Shown: positions 17,419-26,826, numbered from the stretch's first letter. The stretch is DNA of 45,514 nt from Lachnospiraceae bacterium (GCA_029062895.1 JAIDPF010000051.1:3659-49172); one strand, 5' to 3'. The notes: generated by a model not told the origin, from the letters alone. Translations and numbers: made by a program.

Positions 17419-17790
17419 TTGATCGAACTGGATTATCGCAGTAAAAAACCAATCTATGAGCAGATCATTGAACAAATTAAACTCTTGGTGATTAAAGGGC
17501 ATTTAAGTCCTGGGGATTCGATTCCTTCTGTCCGAAAGATGGCACAGACCCTGGATATTACACCCTCCACCGTAGCGAAGGCATATCAGGAGCTTGAACG
17601 TCAGAAAGTGATCGAGACGATTCGGGCAAAAGGGACCTATATAACCACCATGCCAAACATGGAACCCAATACGGAGGATCTGGAAAAGATTCAAAAACGG
17701 ATTCAGAGCGAGCTGATCGAACTGAAACGTATCGGTTATTCCGAGAAAGATGTGGTGAATTTGGTAAAGGAAATCTATTCTTCCATCTAA
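17419..17790 (+). CDS. GntR-family regulator, YtrA type
   Basis: 123 residues: GntR winged helix at about 8-75 (PIYEQIIEQIK, PGDSIPSVRKMAQ, ITPSTVAKAYQELE) and only a short C-terminal helical tail (about 80-123), as in YtrA regulators of ABC operons. The start is TTG 17419, preceded by AAGGAGGTGAT, a near-perfect anti-16S complement at correct spacing. The in-frame ATG 17398 has none. The ABC ATPase and permease genes follow. The usual role is repression of the operon until a cell-wall-active compound is present. Confidence 0.9.
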   Translation: MIELDYRSKKPIYEQIIEQIKLLVIKGHLSPGDSIPSVRKMAQTLDITPSTVAKAYQELERQKVIETIRAKGTYITTMPNMEPNTEDLEKIQKRIQSELIELKRIGYSEKDVVNLVKEIYSSI

Positions 17791-17823
17791 GGAAGTGCTG
17801 ATTAAATCACCGTTTCCCTAATG
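17789..17823. repeat. dispersed short palindrome
   Basis: AAGGAAGTGCTGATT and AATCACCGTTTCCCTAATG form an imperfect palindrome between the GntR and ATPase genes. Related sequences lie at 6975-7004 and 8458-8480. Confidence 0.45.
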
Positions 17824-17860
17824 TTATGGCAAAAATATTTCAGAAAGGAAAGATAAGCAA

Positions 17861-18790
17861 ATGTTAGAGATCAAAAACTTACATAAAGGCTACAATAATC
17901 GACCGGTTATCCATGGTATTGATATATGCATTCATCAGGGCGAGATCCATGGTTTGATTGGTTCCAACGGAGCCGGCAAAACCACATTGCTGAAATGCGT
18001 TACAGGAATCTATAAACCTGCGCAGGGAACAATACTCTATGATGAAAAGGATATCTATGATAATCCGGAAGTGAAAGCCAAAGTGGCGTATGTTTCAGAG
18101 CAGCTTGATTATATCAATATCTATTCTGTGGCAGGAATGGCATCATACTATCAGAACTTCTACGACACATTTTCCAGAGAGAAATTTGATGATCTGGTGA
18201 AATGTTTTGATATCAATCCCAAAAAGAACATCGGCACGTTGTCCAAGGGGCAAAGAGCAAAATTGAATTTTTCTTTGGCGATTGCACAGCAGCCAAAGTA
18301 TCTGATCATGGATGAACCTGAGAGCGGTATGGATGCGGAGGGCAAAGCGATGTTCCGCGATATTCTGATTGAAGAAGTAGATAAAGAACAGATCGGAGTG
18401 CTTTTTTCCTGTCATGATCTTGCGGATGTAGAGCGCATGTGCGACAGTGTGACCATGATGGAGGTGGGAGAGGTTTTTGCGCAAAAATCCGTGGATGAGT
18501 TTATGGAAAGTGTCCAGAAATGGAAGGGCATTCTGCCACAGAAGCCAACGGATAAAACACTGTTTGACATGACTGTCCATGCGGCATCCAAGATAGGAGA
18601 TTTATCAGAATTTTACACCGTGGGAAAGCGGGAAGATAACGAATACCTATTGAAGAAGCTGGGCATCGAAGATTATTCCAGGCAGCAGATTACACTGGAG
18701 GAGATTTACATCCTTTTAAAGAAAAGATATCTGCAGAGAAAAGGAAGGACGAATGACATCCCAAAAGAAGGAGGACAGAAGAATGAGTGA
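17861..18790 (+). CDS. ABC transporter ATP-binding protein
   Basis: 309 residues: Walker A GSNGAGKTT (34-42), a Q-loop region around SEQLDY, a signature LSKGQ (127-131, with Lys for the usual Gly/Ser, as is common in this group) and Walker B YLIMDEP (147-153). The C-terminal 90 residues are an accessory domain. It follows the YtrA-type regulator, and its end overlaps the permease start by 8 nt. It would energise export or a resistance/sensing function with the six-helix permease. The substrate is unknown. Confidence 0.92.
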   Translation: MLEIKNLHKGYNNRPVIHGIDICIHQGEIHGLIGSNGAGKTTLLKCVTGIYKPAQGTILYDEKDIYDNPEVKAKVAYVSEQLDYINIYSVAGMASYYQNFYDTFSREKFDDLVKCFDINPKKNIGTLSKGQRAKLNFSLAIAQQPKYLIMDEPESGMDAEGKAMFRDILIEEVDKEQIGVLFSCHDLADVERMCDSVTMMEVGEVFAQKSVDEFMESVQKWKGILPQKPTDKTLFDMTVHAASKIGDLSEFYTVGKREDNEYLLKKLGIEDYSRQQITLEEIYILLKKRYLQRKGRTNDIPKEGGQKNE

Positions 18791-19709
18791 TATAAAAAAA
18801 TTATTCAAAAGAGACCGCTTTTACTGGGGAATCATAACAGTGATCATGGCAATAGTCATAATTTATATGTTGACGAATGTATCAGGATTGTATCATCATA
18901 AATTCTTTCATCTGGAGGATTACGCAGAACGTGTACAATGGATGCGTTTATTTTGTGATAACCATCCAGAGCTGATGTGTGATTTTTGGAATGAATTTAC
19001 GCAGCTACGCTATCAAGACGGTATTTATTTAGATGATATTTCAAATGAGTTTTTGAAACATATGGCGTTAGTGACCGTGATTGTGATATTGATTGCGCAG
19101 GCGGTCAAATTGTTGGTACAGGAGACTCGCAACCGCGCAGAAGTACAACGCATATTTCCTGTAAAGTCACGCAATTTACTAATCTATCATTACCTAAGCG
19201 GATTGTTTTCGATAGGAATTCTTTTACTGATACAAATAGCGCTCATCCAACTGGATATACTGTATCTTGAAAAAAATATAGGCGTCATTTTTACTAATAA
19301 AGAAGATCTTTGGAGTTATGCCGGATTTACCATACTTTTATTCATGCTGCTTTATTCTCTGTTACTCACTTGCAAAAAGGTGACAAACCATGTTCCGGGA
19401 ACTATCTTTACATTGATAGTAACGGCGATCGGTTTAATTTGGGGATACTGGAATATTCTATTTTGGGGATTCTGGATATATTTTTCAATTGTCCTTTTAA
19501 TCGGTCTCTCCTACATCGCGGATCAAAAAAAGGACTATGCAAGAAATGGTTTTTATGCTTTTCAGATCGCGCATTGGATAGTGATGGGTATTGTATTTGC
19601 AGAAATATATTTCCTGTCCCGTGGCATACGTTCCATTCCTATAGCGATTGCAACCTCCGCGCTGATTACCACCGGCGTACACTTTATTGCGAGACCGAAA
19701 AAGATATAA
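18783..19709 (+). CDS. ABC transporter permease
   Basis: 308 residues with about six to seven hydrophobic helices and a Lys/Arg-rich N-terminus (KKLFKRDRFYWG). GGAGG precedes ATG 18783, which overlaps the ATPase stop (ATGAGTGA). A loop of about 60 residues after the first helix carries HLEDYAERVQW and DFWNEFTQL and may lie outside. The context matches YtrA-type operons, where regulator, ATPase and a two-domain or single-domain permease are co-transcribed. It has no family motif I recognise beyond topology. Confidence 0.82.
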   Translation: MSDIKKLFKRDRFYWGIITVIMAIVIIYMLTNVSGLYHHKFFHLEDYAERVQWMRLFCDNHPELMCDFWNEFTQLRYQDGIYLDDISNEFLKHMALVTVIVILIAQAVKLLVQETRNRAEVQRIFPVKSRNLLIYHYLSGLFSIGILLLIQIALIQLDILYLEKNIGVIFTNKEDLWSYAGFTILLFMLLYSLLLTCKKVTNHVPGTIFTLIVTAIGLIWGYWNILFWGFWIYFSIVLLIGLSYIADQKKDYARNGFYAFQIAHWIVMGIVFAEIYFLSRGIRSIPIAIATSALITTGVHFIARPKKI

Positions 19710-19715
19710 AAGAAG

Positions 19716-19756
19716 GGGGCTGATTTATGATTACAAATATCAAATCAGCCCCAATA
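19716..19756. terminator. bidirectional terminator between convergent genes
   Basis: GGGGCTGATTT / AAATCAGCCCC stem (arms at 19716-19726 and 19742-19752). T-rich tracts lie on both sides (TTCTTTT on the minus strand). Confidence 0.65.
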
Positions 19757-19803
19757 ATTATTAATCTCTAACATATAATCTTACAAATTTCTTATTCTTG
19801 TTA

Positions 19804-22530
19804 TCAAACCAGCTTTTCCAGCATCCCTATCAACTTTTCCTTTTCACCACTGCCATTTGTCCAAAATCTCAATAACGGAATTTCATACAACTCCAAAATG
19901 TGATTCTTCAACAGATCTCTCGAAGCCTGTACCGTATCTTCTTTGTGATATTCGTATCCGTCAACTTCAATCGCCAACACAGGCTTTTTGCCAATTCTGT
20001 TAAATATCAGAAAATCCAAATGTGTGGCCGGATTCATTGCATACTGACATTCCCGTTCACTTAATAATTCTGTATTCTTAATCAGCATATTCAACGGAAA
20101 ATGACTAACGACATCCAATCTTGAATACTTATCATCAGCAAGAATTTCGTCTATTAATGCATACATTAGATTTTCCGAATCATATTCTGATACCTTTTTA
20201 TGTTTCTGCAGGTATGTGATTCTTCCCTCAGTATACTGCTTGTATAGGTAATCAAAAATTGAGTATGTCTTGCTTTCGACAACCTCAAAATTATTATATT
20301 GGATATAATCTATTAAATCTGTTATATTATGTTCTTTTTCCTGTTCATTTCCTGTTACAACTAATATCAATTTCTTTTTTGCTCTTGATACGGCAACGTT
20401 GATCAAGTATGGATCATCTGCAAAATCTGATATTTCATCATCCACTGTGGATATGATAATATTCTCTTTTTCCTTGCCCTGAAATTGATGTACTGTTGCA
20501 GTTTCAATACCGCTAATCTCCTTGTTCAAAGCCTTTACTTGATTTTTATATGGCGCAATAATTCCTGTGTCCTCTGAATTCAAACCATATTTAGGTATGA
20601 TTTCATTTTTAATTACATCTATTTGACGCTGACTATAATGATTCCGCGCATGATTGCCTGCTACTGTTTTAATCACAGATAAAACATCTTCTTCCCCCTT
20701 ATCCGTTGTCATTATAATCAACTCTCCACGGTAAAATTTCTGGTTGCAAAAATTGATTATCTTAGGATGACATCTATAATGTTCTCGCAACAAGGTTTTC
20801 TTTACATCTGGCATAACATCCAGAATCGATTGTAAAAAACTTTTCGTATACTGATATCCTTCATTAACATGAAAACTGTCAAATATTGCTTTTGCCTTCG
20901 CCTTGATATCATCCGTAACGACATTAGGAAGCTGCTTGGTATCTCCTACTATAACAACATTTCTTGCACAGGAAAGCGCCAGCGCTCCGGTTGCAATATC
21001 CACCTGTGACGCCTCATCCATGATAAGGTAATCATATACCACGTTTGAATTCAAGCTGTTTCTTGACGAAAATGTTGTACTTAATATCACCGGATATTCC
21101 GCCAAAACTTTATAGGGTTCTTTCCAAAAATGATCTTCATTAAATATTTTACGGCTGTCGTTAACTTCATATTTTCTTGCCAGTTTGTCCTTTAATACCA
21201 CCATTGACTGACTACACAAATCCTCAAGCAGATCCTGATTAACAGTATTCAAATATCTTTCAATTTCTTCAATTTCCGCAGACAGCTCCGCTTGCTTTGC
21301 ACGATAATACATAGCCTGAAGCGTAGTAATGATTCTTGTCATATCTTGTTTGTAAAAATCCCAATCTGTGATACCATATTTGAATAAGGCTTTTATCTTA
21401 AACGGAACGCTGATTGTTTTCTTCTTTTCCAAAATCAACTGAAATTCCTGCCACAGCATCATCCAATGCTTTGATGAAAGTTTTTTCTTAAACTTTATAC
21501 TTACATTATCAACATCCTTTTTCTCAGCATATTGATCAAAATATTCTTTTTCTGTACTCAACTGAGAATATTCTTGTCTTAAATATGCCAATCTCTCCTG
21601 TTTATCAAAAACCATTTTTAATTGTCTGGATTGCTCTAATATTTTATTCTGTAATACATCCGGATTTTCTTCCGTCTTCCACAACGAAAAATCAGGATAA
21701 TTCCTGTCCTGATGTTCAACAAATAATCTCTTATTTTCAAAACTACCTAATGTCGCAGCTATAAAGCCTAAATTATATTTTGACGAGGATAATTTCTCAT
21801 ACACATTTTCCGTAGCCGAATTATTATTAGAAACCACCTGAACGGTTTTTCCCTGCATTAGTATATTGGCAATAATATTTAATATGGTTTGTGTCTTACC
21901 CGTTCCGGGCGGTCCCTGAATAACACTAATCTGATTTTCCATGGCGTTTTTTACAGCTTTGTACTGGCTATTATTACATCCAAAGGGGAAAATCGGTATA
22001 TACTCATGCCTCATTTTAGCAGTCTTTAATTCAGACGGATTTAAATACTTTGCTAACGCAACATCATTACCTATAAAAGTTATTTTTTCAAAACTTTTCG
22101 TCAATAACTTTTCGCCGGTTTCCTCATTCTTAATATTACTTAACCCTGCAATCTTCTTTATGTAATCAAATACATTTGCACATTGACTTTGATTCAGACA
22201 TGACTCAATAATATTTAATTCGCTCTGTCGATAATCTCTTTCACTGCCATTACCAAAACAAATATGCCAGTAAAACTCATATGCTCTTCCAAATATATAT
22301 ATTTCTTTTATATCAAAAAACTCTTTTCCTTCTCTACTAATACGATACATGTTGGGATTTAAAACTATTGGATCAGTCAATTTTTTTACATTCGAATACA
22401 AATATGAGTACGTTTTTCCATTATTAAATTTTACATCCCATTTCTTGGTATCACTATTATAACGGCATGACATGATTTCCGATGTCTTTATTTCGCCCTT
22501 AATAATGATCATATATTTTCTTGTATTCAT
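19804..22530 (-). CDS. SF1 (Upf1-like) helicase with C-terminal nuclease-like domain
   Basis: 908 residues. The N-terminal 60 residues contain MSCRYNSDTKKWDVKF..GKTYSYLY, which recalls a small KTSC-like fold. Helicase motifs: Walker A GPPGTGKT (206-213), motif II LIMDEASQ (about 501), VGDTKQLP (about 524), HYRCHP, VHQFQGKE and NVAVSRAKKKL. About 260 residues of charged insertion lie between motifs I and II. The end (about 838-905) has DFLIFN..LAIEVDGYEYH, a Vsr/DUF2726-like PD-(D/E)XK arrangement. It is strongly AT-rich, a single gene between terminators, with a possible -10 TATAAT at 22573-22578. Similar architectures are phage-defence genes. The start is uncertain, with ATG 22512 as an alternative. 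Confidence 0.85.
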   Translation of the reverse strand: MNTRKYMIIIKGEIKTSEIMSCRYNSDTKKWDVKFNNGKTYSYLYSNVKKLTDPIVLNPNMYRISREGKEFFDIKEIYIFGRAYEFYWHICFGNGSERDYRQSELNIIESCLNQSQCANVFDYIKKIAGLSNIKNEETGEKLLTKSFEKITFIGNDVALAKYLNPSELKTAKMRHEYIPIFPFGCNNSQYKAVKNAMENQISVIQGPPGTGKTQTILNIIANILMQGKTVQVVSNNNSATENVYEKLSSSKYNLGFIAATLGSFENKRLFVEHQDRNYPDFSLWKTEENPDVLQNKILEQSRQLKMVFDKQERLAYLRQEYSQLSTEKEYFDQYAEKKDVDNVSIKFKKKLSSKHWMMLWQEFQLILEKKKTISVPFKIKALFKYGITDWDFYKQDMTRIITTLQAMYYRAKQAELSAEIEEIERYLNTVNQDLLEDLCSQSMVVLKDKLARKYEVNDSRKIFNEDHFWKEPYKVLAEYPVILSTTFSSRNSLNSNVVYDYLIMDEASQVDIATGALALSCARNVVIVGDTKQLPNVVTDDIKAKAKAIFDSFHVNEGYQYTKSFLQSILDVMPDVKKTLLREHYRCHPKIINFCNQKFYRGELIIMTTDKGEEDVLSVIKTVAGNHARNHYSQRQIDVIKNEIIPKYGLNSEDTGIIAPYKNQVKALNKEISGIETATVHQFQGKEKENIIISTVDDEISDFADDPYLINVAVSRAKKKLILVVTGNEQEKEHNITDLIDYIQYNNFEVVESKTYSIFDYLYKQYTEGRITYLQKHKKVSEYDSENLMYALIDEILADDKYSRLDVVSHFPLNMLIKNTELLSERECQYAMNPATHLDFLIFNRIGKKPVLAIEVDGYEYHKEDTVQASRDLLKNHILELYEIPLLRFWTNGSGEKEKLIGMLEKLV

Positions 22531-22638
22531 TGCTTGTTATCTCTTTACTCCAAATTTTTTAATTTGTAATGCATTATACATGTTTACAATATAACATAAT
22601 ATAAACCTTTTCGACACTTTCTGCAATTCTATTTCCAT

Positions 22639-22663
22639 AAAAAATCCGATTACAGACAATCGG
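22639..22663 (-). terminator. hairpin with T-run on the minus strand, upstream of the helicase gene
   Basis: CCGATT / AATCGG (22646-22651 and 22658-22663, 6-nt loop) followed on the minus strand by TTTTTT (22644-22639). No minus-strand gene is visible between this hairpin and the divergent gene at 22785, so it may insulate the helicase gene, attenuate its transcript or end a short RNA. Confidence 0.5.
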
Positions 22664-22718
22664 TTCCTTATTTTATGTTCACACTGCTCCTCCGACAGAA
22701 TAACTATACTGCCCGGTT

Positions 22719-22745
22719 ACCGTTTTTCATTCGTTTCATATAATA
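22719..22745 (+). promoter_or_regulatory. candidate SigK-type (mother-cell) sporulation promoter
   Basis: AC at 22719-22720, a 16-nt spacer and CATATAATA (22737-22745), which fits the SigK -10 CATAnnnTA. It also resembles a SigE -10. A normal -35 for the overlapping TATAAT is missing. The product is spore-like. Confidence 0.4.
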
Positions 22746-22784
22746 TGATAACAGAAAAACATCCTACGAGGAGAATTAAAACCT

Positions 22785-24602
22785 ATGGCAATCGGCTATT
22801 TAAGTATACAGGCACGGACAGCCAATGATGCCGTACCCCTTGAAGGCGTATCGGTTAAGGTCTTGGACGATGAGGGAAATACAATCTATACGTTGACCAC
22901 CGATGAAAACGGTGAAACACAGACAGTCCCATTAGAAACCATTGATAAAAGCTTTTCCCAGAATCCTTATTATTCCGGAACTCCATATAATAACTATAAT
23001 GTATTGGCACAGGCAGCGGGATTTAACAACCTTTATATTTCCAATATTCCTATTTTTGACGGTGAAACAGCAACGCTCCCGCTGACTTTGATCCCCATGC
23101 AGGAATTGCAGCGCAGTCCGGCGCAGGCTGAAATCAATATCGGCGGACCGGCTATTTCCATGCAGGTCCGAAGGAATCAGGAAGGCTCTGTAGCATCGCC
23201 ATACGTGCTGCGTCAGGTTGTAATCCCCAATCCCATTACGGTACATCTTGGTGCGCCGAGTGCATCCGCTTCCAATGTACAGGTCTCATTTCCTGATTAT
23301 GTGAAAAATGTTGCAAGCAGTGAAATATACCCAACCTGGCCTGAGGCTGCCCTGACCGCCAACATCTACGCCATCATTACCTTTGCCCTCAACCGCGTTT
23401 ATACGGAATGGTACAGAAGCCGCGGCTACAGCTTTGATATTACGAACAATACCGCCTATGACCAATATTTTGTCTACGGGCGGCCAATTTATGACTCCAT
23501 CAGCCGGATCGTTGATCAGATCTTTAATGAATATGTCCGCAGGCAGGGACAAAACGCTCCCTACTTTACCTCTTTCTGCAACGGAACCACTTCCACCTGC
23601 AACGGGTTGTCGCAGTGGGGAACGGTTACACTTGCAGACCGCGGACTGACACCGATACAGATCCTCCGCTCCTACTATCCGGACGATATCGAAATCGCAG
23701 AAACCAACATCGTGACAGGCGTTCTTTCCTCCTATCCCGGAAGCCCCTTGAAAACAGGCAGTACCGGATTGAACGTACAGACCGTACAGACCTATTTAAA
23801 CCGTATCAGGAAAAACTATCCCGCGATCCCCGCCATCACGGACGAGACCGGGACTTTTGGCAACAGTACCAAAAATGCCGTGGCAAAATTCCAGAGTATT
23901 TTCGGGCTCCAATCCGACGGCATCGTGGGAAAATCCACATGGTATAAGCTTTCAAGCCTGTATTCCTCTGTGACAAGACTTGCCGAATTAGACAGCGAAG
24001 GAGATACGCTTGGCATAGGAACGGTTCCCCCATCCTCCATCCTGCGTCAGGGGTCAAGAGGGCAGGATGTCATTACCCTGCAATATCTGTTAAACGTGAT
24101 TTCCGAGTATTATCCCGGCATTACCGCGCCGACGCAGGACGGCATCTTCGGCAGCGGAACACGTCAGGCTGTCATAGACTTTCAGGAAACTATGCAGCTT
24201 TCTCCTGACGGCACAGTGGGACCTCTTACATGGCAGGCTCTTTATAAGGTATATCAGGGAATCGTGCAGAATATCCCCCCGACAGCACCCGGGACGGACA
24301 CATTTGAATATGTGGTAAAGGCAGGCGACAGCCTGTGGCTGATTGCCAGAAGATACAACACGACGGTTGACACCATCAAAAATATAAACGGATTAACAAG
24401 CAACATGATCACTACCGGACAGATTTTAAAAATACCGGCAGGGCAGAACGCCCCTTATATCGAATATACCGTACAGTCCGGAGATAGCCTCTGGCTGATT
24501 GCCAGAAAATACGGTACGACCGTTGACGCCATCAAAAATTTAAACGGACTGACCAGCGATCGGCTGAACATCGGGCAGGTACTGCGTATCCCCGAAGTCT
24601 GA
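22785..24602 (+). CDS. SpoIID-domain protein with two PG-binding and two LysM domains
   Basis: 605 residues. Order: a carboxypeptidase-regulatory-like beta domain (about 8-75), a linker, a SpoIID-like domain (about 165-305; YVKNVASSEI and GLSQWGTVTLADRGLTPIQI), two PG_binding_1 domains (about 325-390 and 420-490) and two LysM domains (508-550 and 558-603; both have AGDSLWLIAR or SGDSLWLIAR). SpoIID proteins cut denuded glycan strands during engulfment. There is no signal peptide, which fits a mother-cell-made spore coat/cortex protein. GGAG precedes ATG 22785. The LysM repeats are nearly identical, indicating recent duplication. Confidence 0.88.
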   Translation: MAIGYLSIQARTANDAVPLEGVSVKVLDDEGNTIYTLTTDENGETQTVPLETIDKSFSQNPYYSGTPYNNYNVLAQAAGFNNLYISNIPIFDGETATLPLTLIPMQELQRSPAQAEINIGGPAISMQVRRNQEGSVASPYVLRQVVIPNPITVHLGAPSASASNVQVSFPDYVKNVASSEIYPTWPEAALTANIYAIITFALNRVYTEWYRSRGYSFDITNNTAYDQYFVYGRPIYDSISRIVDQIFNEYVRRQGQNAPYFTSFCNGTTSTCNGLSQWGTVTLADRGLTPIQILRSYYPDDIEIAETNIVTGVLSSYPGSPLKTGSTGLNVQTVQTYLNRIRKNYPAIPAITDETGTFGNSTKNAVAKFQSIFGLQSDGIVGKSTWYKLSSLYSSVTRLAELDSEGDTLGIGTVPPSSILRQGSRGQDVITLQYLLNVISEYYPGITAPTQDGIFGSGTRQAVIDFQETMQLSPDGTVGPLTWQALYKVYQGIVQNIPPTAPGTDTFEYVVKAGDSLWLIARRYNTTVDTIKNINGLTSNMITTGQILKIPAGQNAPYIEYTVQSGDSLWLIARKYGTTVDAIKNLNGLTSDRLNIGQVLRIPEV

Positions 24603-24630
24603 CGGAGTCTGACCATATTTTAAAGGGGAG

Positions 24631-24668
24631 GTGTCGCACTACTTCAATAAGTGTGGCAGCGCTTTTTC
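24631..24668 (+). terminator. candidate terminator of the SpoIID/LysM gene
   Basis: CGCACT / AGTGTG with a G-T pair and flanking partial complementarity, then GCGCTTTTTCT on the plus strand. Confidence 0.45.
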
Positions 24669-24670
24669 TC

Positions 24671-24712
24671 AAAATTAAGAGCCGGACTTTGTGAAGCCCG
24701 GCTCTTAATTTT
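24671..24712. terminator. strong bidirectional terminator between convergent genes
   Basis: An A/T-flanked stem AAAATTAAGAGCCGG / CCGGCTCTTAATTTT with one internal mismatch. It serves the SpoIID/LysM gene from the left and the permease gene from the right. Confidence 0.85.
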
Positions 24713-24717
24713 AATTG

Positions 24718-26826
24718 TTATTCCCGTATTCCGACGATCTGTTCCGCTTTGTGCAGAGCAGTTCGGTATACGATATACAAAAACATAATAATGAACAGGG
24801 CAAATCCCAGAAGAAGTGCAAGCGTCTTTAACTCTGTTCCGGTATATCGTCCATCGTTAAACCAGCTCATGGCTGATGAAAACAGGAAACCGATCAGACA
24901 TCCGAGCACTGCCGGATACTGGAAAATCTTAACCAGCTGTTTTGCCAGAATATTCCGCTGATATGCTTTTCCGGCACCGAGCTTAGAAAGATTCTCAAAT
25001 AATGTCCGGTTATCGGAGGCTATGGAAATGCTGCGTACATAGGACATGATCGCGGCTGCTGTCAGTGTAATAATAGCGATATACAAACTGAGCATGATAT
25101 ATACACAAAATGTCTGCATAAACATTTCATTGGTGACCACAACAAAAGCGGGTGCATATTTCCAATCGCCTAAAAGGAGCGCGTTATCCATGGACATATC
25201 AATTTTTCCTGCCAAAGCATATTCGTGACCCTGTTCTGTTGCAAGCTTTTCTTCCTGTGCGTCATATAATCCCAGATGATTGGACAGGTCTGTTGCATGT
25301 CCCACATATTGACGCATCAGATCATAGGCAAACGGGTAGGACCCTGATAAATCTTCCGTATCAAAAAGGATGAGGTGCTCTTTGTGGATTTCCGTAAGGC
25401 CTTCCGCAAGGAGCGCATAATCCTGATTATTCAGCACATAGGCATAAGGGTCACTCATAGCCGCCAGAGCATCATATTCCAGCGTTCCGCTGTTGGTAAG
25501 GGAAAGTGATCTGCCGGTATCGGGATTGGAAGCCTCCCATAGACCGTCCGTAAAGTCCCAGATGTTCTCTTTATAATCAGTGGGAGTAACCGTTTTATAA
25601 GTACCGGAGGGCACATCGGCCTTCCGTCCGGTCAGACATTCATAACTGTCTTCAGAGAAAAATAGCGCATATTTGCTCCTAGAATTTTCTACAGTGATAT
25701 ACTGCATATCATCATTGAGATCCCTGCATTTGAATGAAATGAGGAAATTACATGCGTCCGCTTCTCCGAATTCTTTTATTTCAACACCATAGGAGTCGGC
25801 GGTTCTTTGGACATCCTCTTTTGTGATCTGTACTTCCGGCGCGGGGTAATGCAGGGCAAATCCTTTTGAATTTGTCAAATCAAACAGGGCGCTGCTGTCG
25901 GCATAGAGGGCCCCGTAATAACCTGCAAAAATGCAGGAAAAGAGCAAAAGCACGATTACACACATGTTTCTGGTTGCAGATTTGGCAAAAAAACGCATCA
26001 TGCTGATGGAGACCATGTTTTTATAGAATTTCTCCTTTTTCTTTCCGAGACGGTTCTGTGCCACAATATTTAAAAGCACCAGATAAATACCTGCCAGCGA
26101 AAAGAGATAGAACAGGTTTGTAAGGTCCGAAAGCCTTCTATGAAAAACATAGGCTGATATGGAAGGAAGCGCAAGTCCACCGAGAATTCCCACAAATATG
26201 AGAACAATGCCGACCGTAAAAGTCCATGGTTTGATCTCTTTTACCATTTCTGTTTTGTGCTGCGTCTTCAGGATTTCCATAATATCGGTACGCTTTACGA
26301 ATTTCTGTCCGGAAATACCAAGAAGCAGGCAGAGGATCATGGCAAAAGCGATCCCAACGATAAAACCATCAAATCCAAACTGATATTTCATTTCGCGGGT
26401 TGATACTAAAAACGTTTCAAATAATTTCCAGATGAGGAAAGAGGCGGGTATGGCGGCAAGAAACCCCCATACCGCAGCCACGGCAGTGATAGATGCAAGT
26501 TCCCGGAACAATACTTTTTTTAACGTTTTTTTACTCTCCCCAAGCGCCAGAAAAATGCCGTACTCGCGGCTTTTATAGCGAAAAAACAGTCCGGATGCAT
26601 ACATCGTAAATATGAGACAGCCGACGGCGGTAATTCCTAAAAGCAAATTGGCCATCTTGCGTGTATCACCGCCCTGTGCCAGAAAATTCTGCACAGTGGG
26701 TCCGTAATACATCAGGGAAAAAGATGTGATCAAAAGCACAGAAAGAAAGATACAGAATCCCAGTATACGGTTTTGACCTTTGTTCTGTTTATGCAGTTTT
26801 TGAAAAATATGATTAAGCTTCATCAT
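24718..26826 (-). CDS. FtsX-like permease of a BceAB-type ABC exporter
   Basis: 702 residues: one N-terminal helix (about 22-42), three helices by about residue 175, further helices in the middle, a large outside domain (about 310-560) between helices 7 and 8, and three C-terminal helices. This is the BceB/YtsD topology used to sense and remove peptide antibiotics that bind lipid II cycle intermediates. The start (ATG 26826 or the next ATG, 26823) overlaps the end of the ATPase gene. The divergent LytTR/GHKL genes probably control it. Which antibiotic is handled cannot be read from sequence. Confidence 0.88.
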   Translation of the reverse strand: MMKLNHIFQKLHKQNKGQNRILGFCIFLSVLLITSFSLMYYGPTVQNFLAQGGDTRKMANLLLGITAVGCLIFTMYASGLFFRYKSREYGIFLALGESKKTLKKVLFRELASITAVAAVWGFLAAIPASFLIWKLFETFLVSTREMKYQFGFDGFIVGIAFAMILCLLLGISGQKFVKRTDIMEILKTQHKTEMVKEIKPWTFTVGIVLIFVGILGGLALPSISAYVFHRRLSDLTNLFYLFSLAGIYLVLLNIVAQNRLGKKKEKFYKNMVSISMMRFFAKSATRNMCVIVLLLFSCIFAGYYGALYADSSALFDLTNSKGFALHYPAPEVQITKEDVQRTADSYGVEIKEFGEADACNFLISFKCRDLNDDMQYITVENSRSKYALFFSEDSYECLTGRKADVPSGTYKTVTPTDYKENIWDFTDGLWEASNPDTGRSLSLTNSGTLEYDALAAMSDPYAYVLNNQDYALLAEGLTEIHKEHLILFDTEDLSGSYPFAYDLMRQYVGHATDLSNHLGLYDAQEEKLATEQGHEYALAGKIDMSMDNALLLGDWKYAPAFVVVTNEMFMQTFCVYIMLSLYIAIITLTAAAIMSYVRSISIASDNRTLFENLSKLGAGKAYQRNILAKQLVKIFQYPAVLGCLIGFLFSSAMSWFNDGRYTGTELKTLALLLGFALFIIMFLYIVYRTALHKAEQIVGIRE

